NCBI RefSeq assembly: GCF_036946495.1 | Contig: NZ_JAQIIX010000002.1 | Location: 3,286,001-3,350,000, forward strand | Direction: 5' to 3' | DNA: 64,000 bases | Source of the DNA: Mycolicibacterium neoaurum | GTDB taxonomy: Bacteria > Actinomycetota > Actinomycetes > Mycobacteriales > Mycobacteriaceae | The notes under the pieces: model-generated | The model's database searches: none | What the model was told of the DNA's origin: nothing | Seen by the model: the letters and a program-made list of their open reading frames with translations, nothing else | Program-made: the position numbers and the translations under genes | Shown here: piece by piece, positions 56,966 to 63,677 of the stretch | How positions within the stretch are numbered: position 1 is the first letter of the stretch | Layout of the letters: the number at the start of each line of letters is the position of its first letter

Positions 56966-57277
56966 TCAGTCGAGCAGTGCGAGGATCTCCGGGGTCACCT
57001 CGTCGACGGAGCCGGCGAAATCGTCGTGGGTGTCCAGGAATTTCGCCACGAAAGAGCAGACCGGCACGATGCGCATGCCCGCGGCGACGGTGTCGGTCAG
57101 CGCACCGCGAATCAGCTTGCTGCCCAAACCTTTTCCGCCGTACTGCTCGAAGATCTCGGTGTGATGGAAGATCCGCTGCCTGCCATGATCGCGGTACTCG
57201 GCGAAACCGGCCAGATCCTGCCCGTGGCGGATCTCGAAGCGATTGTGCTCGGTCGCGTTGGTGATGGTGTCGGTCAT
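56966..57277 (-). CDS. Small GNAT-fold N-acetyltransferase (Acetyltransf_CG)
   Basis: A 103-residue protein of the short GCN5-like group (PF14542). Acetyl-CoA-binding features are FEIRHGQDLAGFAEYRD, IFHHTEIFEQYGGKGLGSKLIRGALTDTVAAGMRIVPVCSFVAKFL with the core QYGGKGLGSKL (about residues 45-55), and a terminal HDDF. Substrate unknown. It lies 21 bases before the YbaK gene stop on the same strand. Confidence 0.86.
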   Translation of the reverse strand: MTDTITNATEHNRFEIRHGQDLAGFAEYRDHGRQRIFHHTEIFEQYGGKGLGSKLIRGALTDTVAAGMRIVPVCSFVAKFLDTHDDFAGSVDEVTPEILALLD

Positions 57278-57298
57278 GACTCCATCATGGCCCCAGGA

Positions 57299-57790
57299 TC
57301 ACGGCGCCAGGATGTCGGCGGTGACCGCACCGGTGAGCCGCACCAGATCGGCTGGATCGAGCGCGACATCCCATCCGCGTTTACCCGCACTGCACAGCAC
57401 CCGATCCCACTGCAGCGCCGAGCAGTCCACCACGGTCGGCAGTGCCTTGCGCTGCCCCAACGGTGAGATCCCACCAAGGACGTACCCGGTGGACCGCTCG
57501 GCGGCGGCCTTCTCGGCCATCGCGGCCTTCGGTGTACCCAGTGCGGCCGCGGCCGCCTTGAGTGACAGTTTGGCGGGAACCGGCAGCACGGCGACCGCCA
57601 GACCGCCGGGCACCGCGAGCACCAGTGTCTTGAAGATTTGTTCCGGGGCCAGCCCGTGCGCGGCGGCCAGCGCGGCGACCGCCTCGTCACCGAAGGACTC
57701 GGCGCGCGGATCGTGCTGGTATCGCAGGATCTCGTGAGCGACGCCGTCCTCGACCAGGACCCCGATGGCGGGGGTAGCTGCGCGTGCCAC
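57299..57790 (-). CDS. ybaK: Cys-tRNA(Pro)/Cys-tRNA(Cys) deacylase, YbaK/EbsC type
   Basis: Trans-editing enzyme that hydrolyses mischarged Cys-tRNA(Pro). It has 163 residues from the GTG at 57790. Family landmarks are TPAIGVLVEDGVAHEILRYQHDP (about 6-28), EQIFKTLVLAVPGGLAVAVLPVPAKLSLK (about 52-80) with the conserved lysine, and GYVLGGISPLGQRKALPTVVD (about 102-122). TAGGGT lies seven bases before the start, a leaderless layout. A longer open frame to 58150 crosses tandem repeats and the sigH promoter and was rejected. Confidence 0.93.
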   Translation of the reverse strand: MARAATPAIGVLVEDGVAHEILRYQHDPRAESFGDEAVAALAAAHGLAPEQIFKTLVLAVPGGLAVAVLPVPAKLSLKAAAAALGTPKAAMAEKAAAERSTGYVLGGISPLGQRKALPTVVDCSALQWDRVLCSAGKRGWDVALDPADLVRLTGAVTADILAP

Positions 57791-57805
57791 CCGACCGACC
57801 CTAGC

Positions 57806-57857
57806 CGTTGTGACCAGCCGTCGTGACCAGCCGTCGTGACCGGCCGTCGTGACCTGG
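57806..57857. repeat. Four tandem 13-base repeats between ybaK and sigH
   Basis: Four adjoining copies of CGTCGTGACCAGC, with one or a few changes in copies 1, 3 and 4, fill 57806-57857. They lie between the divergent ybaK and sigH promoters. The function is unknown. The repeat number could vary between strains. Confidence 0.8.
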
Positions 57858-57884
57858 CTGTCATCACACCTGGCCGGGCCTGCC

Positions 57885-57915
57885 GGGAATGAGCGGGCCG
57901 CGACCTCGTGTTGTT
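57885..57915 (+). promoter_or_regulatory. Candidate SigH-dependent promoter of sigH
   Basis: GGGAAT (57885-57890) and GTTGTT (57910-57915), 19 bases apart, fit the GGAAY/GTT pattern of SigH promoters. Autoregulation of sigH from such a promoter is known in M. tuberculosis. The leader to the ATG at 58068 would be about 145 bases. Confidence 0.5.
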
Positions 57916-58067
57916 GGAGTTGATGCGGCCCGAGCCAGGTTGTGTCGGTCATTGCCTTTAGGATCGTCAGATAGGGGATTTTGGTGCCAACGGCCTGCCT
58001 TGAACGTCCGGTGGTCGCACTGGAGTGGTTCGGTGGCGCCGCGACAGAAGGGACGGTGTCTCCCGCA

Positions 58068-58706
58068 ATGACCGATATCGACGATATGGCCGCCGCGCCG
58101 GCCGAAGAAACCGACGCCGAACTCACCGCACGCTTCGAACGCGATGCCATCCCGCTGCTCGACCAGCTCTACGGCGGCGCACTGCGGATGACGCGCAATC
58201 CGGCCGATGCCGAGGACCTACTGCAGGAGACGATGGTCAAGGCCTACGCCGGCTTCCGCTCCTTCCGCGCGGGCACCAACCTCAAGGCGTGGCTGTACCG
58301 CATCCTGACCAACACCTACATCAACAGCTACCGCAAGAAGCAGCGGCAGCCCGCGGAGTACCCGACCGACGAGATCACCGACTGGCAGTTGGCCTCCAAC
58401 GCCGAGCACTCATCGACGGGTCTGCGTTCGGCTGAGGTCGAAGCGCTCGAAGCGCTCCCGGACACCGAGATCAAGGCCGCCCTGCAGGCACTGCCCGAGG
58501 AATTCCGGATGGCCGTGTACTACGCCGATGTCGAGGGTTTCCCGTACAAGGAGATCGCGGAGATCATGGACACGCCGATCGGCACGGTGATGTCGCGACT
58601 GCACCGCGGCAGGAAACAATTACGCGAGCTGCTGTCCGACGTGGCCCGCGACCGTGGCTTCCTACGAGGTCAGCAACAGGACGAGCCGGAGGAGGTCTCT
58701 TCATGA
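58068..58706 (+). CDS. sigH: ECF sigma factor SigH
   Basis: Sigma factor for the oxidative and heat stress response. It has 212 residues from the ATG at 58068. Sigma-70 region 2 (about 25-95) has MTRNPADAEDLLQETMVKAYAGFRSFRAGTNLKAWLYRILTNTYINSYRKKQR, and region 4 (about 140-195) has ALPEEFRMAVYYADVEGFPYKEIAEIMDTPIGTVMSRLHRGRKQL. Upstream in-frame starts (GTG at 58056, others to 57981) would add leader residues that M. tuberculosis SigH lacks. Its stop overlaps the rshA start by four bases. The anti-sigma factor follows. Confidence 0.97.
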   Translation: MTDIDDMAAAPAEETDAELTARFERDAIPLLDQLYGGALRMTRNPADAEDLLQETMVKAYAGFRSFRAGTNLKAWLYRILTNTYINSYRKKQRQPAEYPTDEITDWQLASNAEHSSTGLRSAEVEALEALPDTEIKAALQALPEEFRMAVYYADVEGFPYKEIAEIMDTPIGTVMSRLHRGRKQLRELLSDVARDRGFLRGQQQDEPEEVSS

Positions 58707-59005
58707 GCGACACCCATGACGAGGAACGCTGGGTTCCACCGATCGGCCCGGTCGATCCCGACCACCCCGAGTGTGCCGCGGTCATCGCCGAGGTATGGAC
58801 CCTGCTCGACGGCGAGTGCACCGTCGAGACCCGCGACAAGCTCCGCCAGCATCTGGAGGAATGCCCGACCTGCCTGCGTCAGTACGGCATCGAGGAGCGG
58901 GTGAAAACCCTGATCGCCACCAAATGCAGTGGTGAGAAGGCCCCGGAGAGTCTGCGTGCCAGGCTTCGCCTGGAGATCAGCCGCACCACCATCGTGCGTG
59001 GCTGA
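58703..59005 (+). CDS. rshA: Zinc-binding anti-sigma factor RshA
   Basis: Binds SigH and releases it on oxidation or on PknB phosphorylation. It has 100 residues. The ZAS motif is HLEECPTC with His50, Cys54 and Cys57; further cysteines at 24, 39 and 74 may take part in redox sensing. It overlaps sigH (ATGA), so the two are made together. A strong hairpin ends the unit. Confidence 0.95.
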   Translation: MSDTHDEERWVPPIGPVDPDHPECAAVIAEVWTLLDGECTVETRDKLRQHLEECPTCLRQYGIEERVKTLIATKCSGEKAPESLRARLRLEISRTTIVRG

Positions 59006-59028
59006 CTGCCCGACAGGCCGTCAAACAT

Positions 59029-59065
59029 AAACCGCCCGGGCTCCTACGAGGAGCTCGGGCGGTTT
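59029..59065. terminator. Bidirectional terminator between rshA and bL37
   Basis: AAACCGCCCGGGCTC (59029-59043) pairs along its whole length with 59051-59065, with one G-U pair and a 7-base loop. The right arm ends in TTT, a partial U-tract for the plus strand, and the left arm supplies the same for the minus strand. It serves both rshA and the opposing bL37 gene. Confidence 0.85.
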
Positions 59066-59097
59066 GCTTCCCAGCGTCGCTGTCAGCGGCAGAGCGC

Positions 59098-59172
59098 TCA
59101 GGCGTTGGGACGACGGCCGTGATTGGCCTTCGAGTGCTTACGATCGCGCTTCTTGCGGCCACGCTTGGCCAT
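59098..59172 (-). CDS. Ribosomal protein bL37 (24 residues)
   Basis: A 24-residue, very basic protein beginning MAKRGRKKRDRKHSKANHG and ending RRPNA. It matches the small 50S protein bL37 found in structures of the M. smegmatis ribosome, where it sits against 23S rRNA. The start ATG at 59172 has a near-perfect GGAGG site eight bases upstream on the minus strand (complement of 59180-59184). It is far too short for most gene finders. It converges on sigH-rshA and diverges from the TB7.3 gene. Confidence 0.93.
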   Translation of the reverse strand: MAKRGRKKRDRKHSKANHGRRPNA

Positions 59173-59332
59173 GATGGAACCTCCGGGTCAGACGAATACT
59201 GGCTACCAGTGTCTCATGCCCGTGGGAGTGCTTTTGTCCACCTGGTGTTCGTGGGTGCCTCCGGGGTTGTGGTTCGATATAGGCCGGTGGGCCGAAGATA
59301 GCCGGCCAGAAGCGCAGATGAGTGGGGTGAAG

Positions 59333-59548
59333 ATGGCCGAGGATGTTCGCGCCGAGATCGTGGCCAGTGTGCTGGAGGTCGTGGTGAAAAAGGGCGACCA
59401 GATCGAAGCGGGCGACACTCTCGTGCTGCTGGAGTCCATGAAGATGGAGATCCCGGTGCTCGCCGAGGTCGCGGGCACCATCACCGAGGTGAGCGTTTCC
59501 GTCGGTGATGTCATCCAGGCCGGCGACCTCATCGCGGTGATCAGCTAG
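59333..59548 (+). CDS. Biotinylated small carrier protein TB7.3
   Basis: A 71-residue stand-alone biotin-carrier domain (biotinyl/lipoyl attachment, PF00364). The biotinylation motif is LESMKMEIPV with Lys37. The fold ends in VGDVIQAGDLIAVIS. The M. tuberculosis homologue Rv3221c is biotinylated; no carboxylase is encoded beside it, so its partner is unclear. The ATG at 59333 gives the same 71 residues as M. tuberculosis. An in-frame ATG at 59318 would add five. birA in this window would modify it. Confidence 0.95.
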   Translation: MAEDVRAEIVASVLEVVVKKGDQIEAGDTLVLLESMKMEIPVLAEVAGTITEVSVSVGDVIQAGDLIAVIS

Positions 59549-59568
59549 CCCCGAAGGCGACCCGGCTC

Positions 59569-61068
59569 ATGTCCACCCTCGGTGATCTGCTCGCCGAGCA
59601 CACCGTCCTGCCGGGCAATGCCGTCGACCACCTGCACGCCGTGGTGGGGGAGTGGCAGCTGCTGGCCGATCTGTCCTTCGCCGACTACCTGATGTGGGTA
59701 CGCAGCGACGACAACGTCCTGGTCTGTGTTGCTCAGGTCCGCCCGAACACCGCTCCGACGGTCCTGTTCGCCGACGCGGTGGGAACCCTGTCCAGCGCCA
59801 CCGACATGCCGGTGGTGGGCGCGGCCTTCTCTTCGGGGGCGATTGGCCGGGAAAGCGATGTCGGGCGGCCCGAAACCAGGGACGGCCAGTGGCTGAACGT
59901 CGAGGCGGTGCCGGTTCGCCACGGTGACCGGGTGGTCGCGGTGCTGACCCATCAGACCGCCCTTGCCGACCGGCGCACGACCAGCCCGCTGGAACGCGCC
60001 TATCTGGACTGCGCTCGGGACCTGGTCCGGATGCTCAGCGAGGGCACCTTCCCCAATGTCGGCGATGCCGCGATGTCGCGGTCCAGCCCTCGCGTCGGTG
60101 ACGGCTTCATCCGTCTGGACGTCAACGGTGATGTCACCTTTGCCAGCCCCAATGCGCTCTCGGCCTATCACCGGATGGGTCTGAACGCCGAGTTGGAGGG
60201 GCACAACCTCATCGGAGTGACCAGGCCGCTGATGTCTGACCCGTTCGAGGCTCAGGAACTGGCCAACCATCTGCGCATCTCGGTGGCGGGCGGAGCCAGC
60301 ACCCGGATGGAGCTGGACGCCGGTGGCGCTGCGGTGCTGCTGCGCACCATCCCGTTGCTCGCCAGTGGGGAGCCCGCCGGGGCCGCGGTGCTCATCCGCG
60401 ATGTCACCGAGATCAAGCGCCGGGACCGGGCCCTGCTGTCCAAGGATGCCACCATCCGCGAGATCCACCACCGGGTGAAGAACAACCTGCAGACCGTCGC
60501 GGCGCTGCTGCGGTTGCAGGCTCGGCGCACCAACAACGCCGAGGGCCGGGAGGCCCTCATCGAGTCGGTGCGACGGGTGTCCTCGATCGCGCTGGTGCAC
60601 GACGCGTTGTCGATGTCGGTCGACGAGGAGGTCAACCTCGACGAGGTGGTCGACCGGATCGTGCCGATCATGAACGATGTCGCCTCCGTGGACACCCCGA
60701 TCCGAATCACCCGCGAGGGCGATCTGGGCGTACTGGATGCCGACCGGGCGACCGCGCTGATCATGGTGATCACCGAACTGGTGCAGAACGCGTTGGAACA
60801 CGCCTTCGACGGCGACGTGTCCAAGGGTTCCGTCACCATCCGCGCCGAACGGTCCGCGCGCTGGCTCGACGTGGTGGTCCACGACGACGGCCGTGGCCTG
60901 CCCGAAGGTTTCAGCCTGGAGAAGTCCGACCGGCTCGGCCTGCAGATCGTGCGCACCCTGGTCTCTGCCGAACTCGACGGCTCACTGGGGATGCACGATG
61001 TCGCCAGCGGTGGCACCGATGTGGTGCTGCGGGTGCCCATCGGTAGGCACCGGCGGATGCCGATCTGA
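59569..61068 (+). CDS. pdtaS: Cytosolic histidine kinase PdtaS
   Basis: Soluble two-component kinase that works with the antiterminator-type regulator PdtaR. It has 499 residues. An N-terminal GAF-like domain (about 1-150) and a PAS-like domain (about 170-285) lead into the HisKA_2 region with EIHHRVKNNLQTVAALLRLQARR (His300/His301 is the phosphorylation region). A HATPase domain follows with ELVQNALEHAF (about 404-414), DDGRGLPEGF and LGLQIV. No membrane segment is present. The ATG is 20 bases after the TB7.3 stop. A perfect 18-base hairpin separates it from whiB1. Confidence 0.96.
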   Translation: MSTLGDLLAEHTVLPGNAVDHLHAVVGEWQLLADLSFADYLMWVRSDDNVLVCVAQVRPNTAPTVLFADAVGTLSSATDMPVVGAAFSSGAIGRESDVGRPETRDGQWLNVEAVPVRHGDRVVAVLTHQTALADRRTTSPLERAYLDCARDLVRMLSEGTFPNVGDAAMSRSSPRVGDGFIRLDVNGDVTFASPNALSAYHRMGLNAELEGHNLIGVTRPLMSDPFEAQELANHLRISVAGGASTRMELDAGGAAVLLRTIPLLASGEPAGAAVLIRDVTEIKRRDRALLSKDATIREIHHRVKNNLQTVAALLRLQARRTNNAEGREALIESVRRVSSIALVHDALSMSVDEEVNLDEVVDRIVPIMNDVASVDTPIRITREGDLGVLDADRATALIMVITELVQNALEHAFDGDVSKGSVTIRAERSARWLDVVVHDDGRGLPEGFSLEKSDRLGLQIVRTLVSAELDGSLGMHDVASGGTDVVLRVPIGRHRRMPI

Positions 61069-61129
61069 GTACCGTCGAGCTTCCGGTATTGCAGCCTATT
61101 GTGATGAGGCACACAGCCTTTGGGCCGGA

Positions 61130-61170
61130 AACGACTGCGGCCCCGACAATTCGTCGGGGCCGCAGTCGTT
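61130..61170. terminator. Bidirectional terminator between pdtaS and whiB1
   Basis: An 18-base stem, AACGACTGCGGCCCCGAC (61130-61147) with its exact complement at 61153-61170 and a 5-base loop, lies between the convergent stops of pdtaS and whiB1. It ends in TT and starts with AA, suiting both strands. Confidence 0.88.
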
Positions 61171-61181
61171 GTCAGTTCTGG

Positions 61182-61436
61182 CTAGACGCTGCTGCGGGCC
61201 TTCGTCCGCGCGTTGCGACGCTTGAGGGCGCGACGCTCGTCCTCGCTCATCCCGCCCCAGACGCCGGCGTCCTGGCCGGACTCCAGCGCCCAGCTCAGGC
61301 ACTCGGTGGTCACCGGGCAACGGTTGCAGACGAGCTTCGCATCAGCGATCTGGGCGAGGGCCGGGCCACTGTTCCCCACGGGGAAGAACAGTTCCGGATC
61401 CTCGTCGCGACAGACCGCCTTGTGACGCCAATCCAT
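61182..61436 (-). CDS. whiB1: WhiB1 nitric oxide-responsive iron-sulfur regulator
   Basis: Essential mycobacterial Wbl protein: its [4Fe-4S] cluster reacts with nitric oxide and it binds the primary sigma factor. It has 84 residues from the ATG at 61436, exactly the M. tuberculosis length. Cluster ligands are Cys9, Cys37, Cys40 and Cys46. GVWGGMSEDERRALKRR (about 60-76) is the G[VI]WGG turn and basic tail. AGGAG lies nine bases before the ATG. A TTG three codons upstream is in frame but less likely. A CRP-type site lies about 155 bases upstream. Confidence 0.97.
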   Translation of the reverse strand: MDWRHKAVCRDEDPELFFPVGNSGPALAQIADAKLVCNRCPVTTECLSWALESGQDAGVWGGMSEDERRALKRRNARTKARSSV

Positions 61437-61713
61437 AGCTTCCAACTCCTAGTCAGTTTTTCGCCTGTGCGCACAACGACGCACTAGCTTTTTTTCGGCT
61501 GTTAACGGGTGCACATGAAATGTTTCTGCACTGTTGCATCCGATGCTTTCACAGGCTGAACAGATGTCAATAGAACTGCGTTAACACGTGGGCAATGTCA
61601 CTGCGCTACCGGGTTACCGGTCCACTCATCCGTTTGTACTACACTGGGTCCACTTGCGCTCTAAATATCTGCTGCTCACAGCAAACTAGCAGGTCACGGC
61701 GGTGTAGGCCGGA
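61437..61713 (-). promoter_or_regulatory. whiB1 upstream region
   Basis: About 275 bases without a gene, clearly AT-richer than the flanks (runs of T near 61457 and 61491). It holds the whiB1 promoter and the CRP-type site at 61587-61602. I cannot place the -10 with confidence. Confidence 0.6.
61587..61602 (-). promoter_or_regulatory. CRP (Rv3676-type) binding site upstream of whiB1
   Basis: Read on the minus strand the site is AGTGACATTGCCCACG, which fits the GTGA-N6/7-CAC pattern. As I recall, the functional M. tuberculosis whiB1 CRP site differs at only two of sixteen positions. It lies about 150 bases before the start codon, consistent with activation of a promoter with a leader. Confidence 0.7.
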
Positions 61714-62658
61714 TCACGCGGCAGGGGCGACGACCCCGATGGCGTTCGGCACGGAGGTAAAAGTCATCGCCTGACGTAAACCGATGTAATCGCCGTCTAT
61801 CTGACAGGCCACCGGTGTGTCACTGCTCACTCGCAGCCACGGCAGGTCGTCATCGCGCACCAGATGGCCGGCGGTGATATCGGGCGTCGACGACAGCATC
61901 CGGCGTACCAAGCCCAGATTGCGCCAGATGCTCATGCTGGTGATGGCGAACACTCCGAGGCCGGTGTCGAAGGTGGTGTCCGGGTTCGTCCACACCGGTC
62001 GGGTGTTGGCGTAGGTCCAGGGACTGGAGTTGGACACGAACGCGAAATGCACTCCGGTCTGCGGCTCCCGGTCCGGCAGTTCCAGCGTCAGTTGGGGCTC
62101 CCGGCGCGCGCTGGCCAGCATCTCCCGGATGGCGACCCTGATGTAACGCGAGGCGGTCACCTTGCGCCCGCGGGCGCGTTGGGCCTCCACGGCCGCCACG
62201 ACGTCACCGTCGACCCCCATGCCCGCGGTGAACACGCCCCAGCGCTCACCGCAGTCCATCAAGCCGATACGCCGCCACGGCATGCCTCGACGACGCTCAC
62301 CGAGCAGGTCGACCAGCTGATTGGTGGCCTCGATCGGGTCGGGGCTGATGCCCAGTGACCGTGCGAAGACGTTTGCCGAACCGCCGGGCACCACCCCGAC
62401 CGCCGGGGTGTGTTCACCGGTTCCGCCCGCCTGCAATACGCCGTTGACCACTTCGTTCACGGTGCCGTCTCCGCCGTGCACGATCAGCACATCGGTGCCG
62501 TCCTTGGCCGCCTGCGCGCCGATCTCGACGGCGTGACCACGATGGTCGGTGTGGATCACGGTCAGATCCACGCGGCTCTCCAGTGCGTGAGCCAGCAGAT
62601 CACGACCCGCCGGGGTCGTCGAGGTCGCATTCGGGTTGACGATCAGCACGGCACGCAC
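61714..62658 (-). CDS. Diacylglycerol/lipid kinase (DagK/YegS type)
   Basis: A 314-residue lipid kinase family protein that phosphorylates diacylglycerol or a related lipid. The catalytic DAGK domain (about 1-135) has VLIVNPNAT, the nucleotide site VLIVHGGDGTVNEVVNGVL (about 57-75) and VVPGGSANVFARSLG (about 91-105). A second beta domain follows (about 140-314), with MGVDGDVVAAVE and CQIDGDYIG. The GTG at 62658 is chosen: TAGGCT ends eight bases upstream (leaderless-like), and the earlier open frame is not conserved-looking. It lies upstream of whiB1 on the same strand. Confidence 0.9.
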   Translation of the reverse strand: MRAVLIVNPNATSTTPAGRDLLAHALESRVDLTVIHTDHRGHAVEIGAQAAKDGTDVLIVHGGDGTVNEVVNGVLQAGGTGEHTPAVGVVPGGSANVFARSLGISPDPIEATNQLVDLLGERRRGMPWRRIGLMDCGERWGVFTAGMGVDGDVVAAVEAQRARGRKVTASRYIRVAIREMLASARREPQLTLELPDREPQTGVHFAFVSNSSPWTYANTRPVWTNPDTTFDTGLGVFAITSMSIWRNLGLVRRMLSSTPDITAGHLVRDDDLPWLRVSSDTPVACQIDGDYIGLRQAMTFTSVPNAIGVVAPAA

Positions 62659-62789
62659 GGGATACCAGCCTAGCCATCTGTCCGGAGCCCGGTGGCCGCG
62701 CCTGACAACAGTCGACGGCCGATTCGCCTCGTCCGGATGACCGTTCGATGAACGCCGGTCACGGCGATCGTGTTGGCGGGCAGCGACGT

Positions 62790-63284
62790 TCAGCCGGCAG
62801 CGTTGGGCAGCATTGGTGGACAGATGCCGTTGGCGTCGGCCGCCAGCTCGAAATGCCATGTCTCGTTGGCGTAGATCTGGCACAACCCGAAACGCGGTCC
62901 GTTGGCGATCATCCACTGCGCGGCGTCGGGCCCACCGATATCGACCGCCGTCCCGACGACGTGCCGGGATTGCTCGGGTAATTGGACGTACTGGCGGGCG
63001 AGCTCGAAACTGCCGTAGGTGACGATGGCGTCTTCGAGAAGTTGGCGCTGGAACTGCGGGCTGCGCCAGCCCGAGTTGACGGTCACGCTGACGCCTTGGG
63101 TTGCGGCCGCCGTGGTGGCGTTCTGTACGGCCGTGCGCAGTGCCGGGTCCAGATTGCCGATCGCCGGATCAGAGGTGTCGAATGCGGTCAACGGCCGGTC
63201 CGGTGTCTCCACGGGTTCTGCCTTGGCGACCGGTGCGAGGGTAAGGGCGGTGGCCAGCAGCCCCGTCATCAGCACTGCGCGCAT
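62790..63284 (-). CDS. Exported D,D-carboxypeptidase-like protein (peptidase M15/VanY type)
   Basis: A 164-residue exported protein. The signal peptide covers about residues 1-22 (MRAVLMTGLLATALTLAPVAKA). The M15 zinc motifs are SGWRSPQFQ (about 70-78), SRHVVGTAVDIGG (about 105-117) with the first His and Asp ligands, and ETWHFEL (about 141-147) with the catalytic Glu and last His. Family members trim D-Ala-D-Ala ends of peptidoglycan stems. Cys135 and Cys155 could form a disulphide. It stands alone between the lipid kinase and YchJ genes. Confidence 0.88.
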   Translation of the reverse strand: MRAVLMTGLLATALTLAPVAKAEPVETPDRPLTAFDTSDPAIGNLDPALRTAVQNATTAAATQGVSVTVNSGWRSPQFQRQLLEDAIVTYGSFELARQYVQLPEQSRHVVGTAVDIGGPDAAQWMIANGPRFGLCQIYANETWHFELAADANGICPPMLPNAAG

Positions 63285-63293
63285 CGGGTCAGT

Positions 63294-63677
63294 CTAGGAG
63301 ATCTCACCGTCCAGGTAGCGCCAGGTGCCGTCGCGGACGCGGGTGAACCGACTGCGTTCATGCAGGATGTGGCGCCTGCCGTGCTGTTCGTACTGGGCGC
63401 GGAACTCCACGATGCCTTCCTCGTCGTGCAGCCCGCCCGCCTCGGTGTCCACGATCTGCAGCCGTCGCCACGTGATGGCGTCGTCGAGTTCCAGCCCAGC
63501 GGGCCGGGTACGCGGATGCCAGGACCGCAGCAGATACCCGGTGTGGCCCAGGGCGAAGGCGCTGAATCGCGACCGCATCAGTGCCAGTGCGGTCACCGCG
63601 GGTGCGGTCCCGTCGTGCAGCGGCCCGCAACATCGAGCGTAGGCGAGCGCAGATCCGCACGGGCAGTCACCGGACAC
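63294..63677 (-). CDS. YchJ-family (UPF0225) protein with SEC-C-like zinc motif
   Basis: A 127-residue protein starting with the CPCGS...ARCCGPLHDG cysteine motif (about residues 5-22), followed by an NTF2-like domain with LMRSRFSAFALGHTGYLLRSWHP (about 33-55) and ILHERSRFTRV. YchJ proteins are widespread and their role is unknown. GTG start at 63677 overlaps the partial LysR-like gene by 11 bases, so the pair is co-transcribed. Confidence 0.9.
   Translation of the reverse strand: MSGDCPCGSALAYARCCGPLHDGTAPAVTALALMRSRFSAFALGHTGYLLRSWHPRTRPAGLELDDAITWRRLQIVDTEAGGLHDEEGIVEFRAQYEQHGRRHILHERSRFTRVRDGTWRYLDGEIS

Noticed and set aside
57791..58150. N-terminal extension of the YbaK protein
   Set aside because: It would cross the tandem repeats and the sigH promoter, and the YbaK domain is complete without it.
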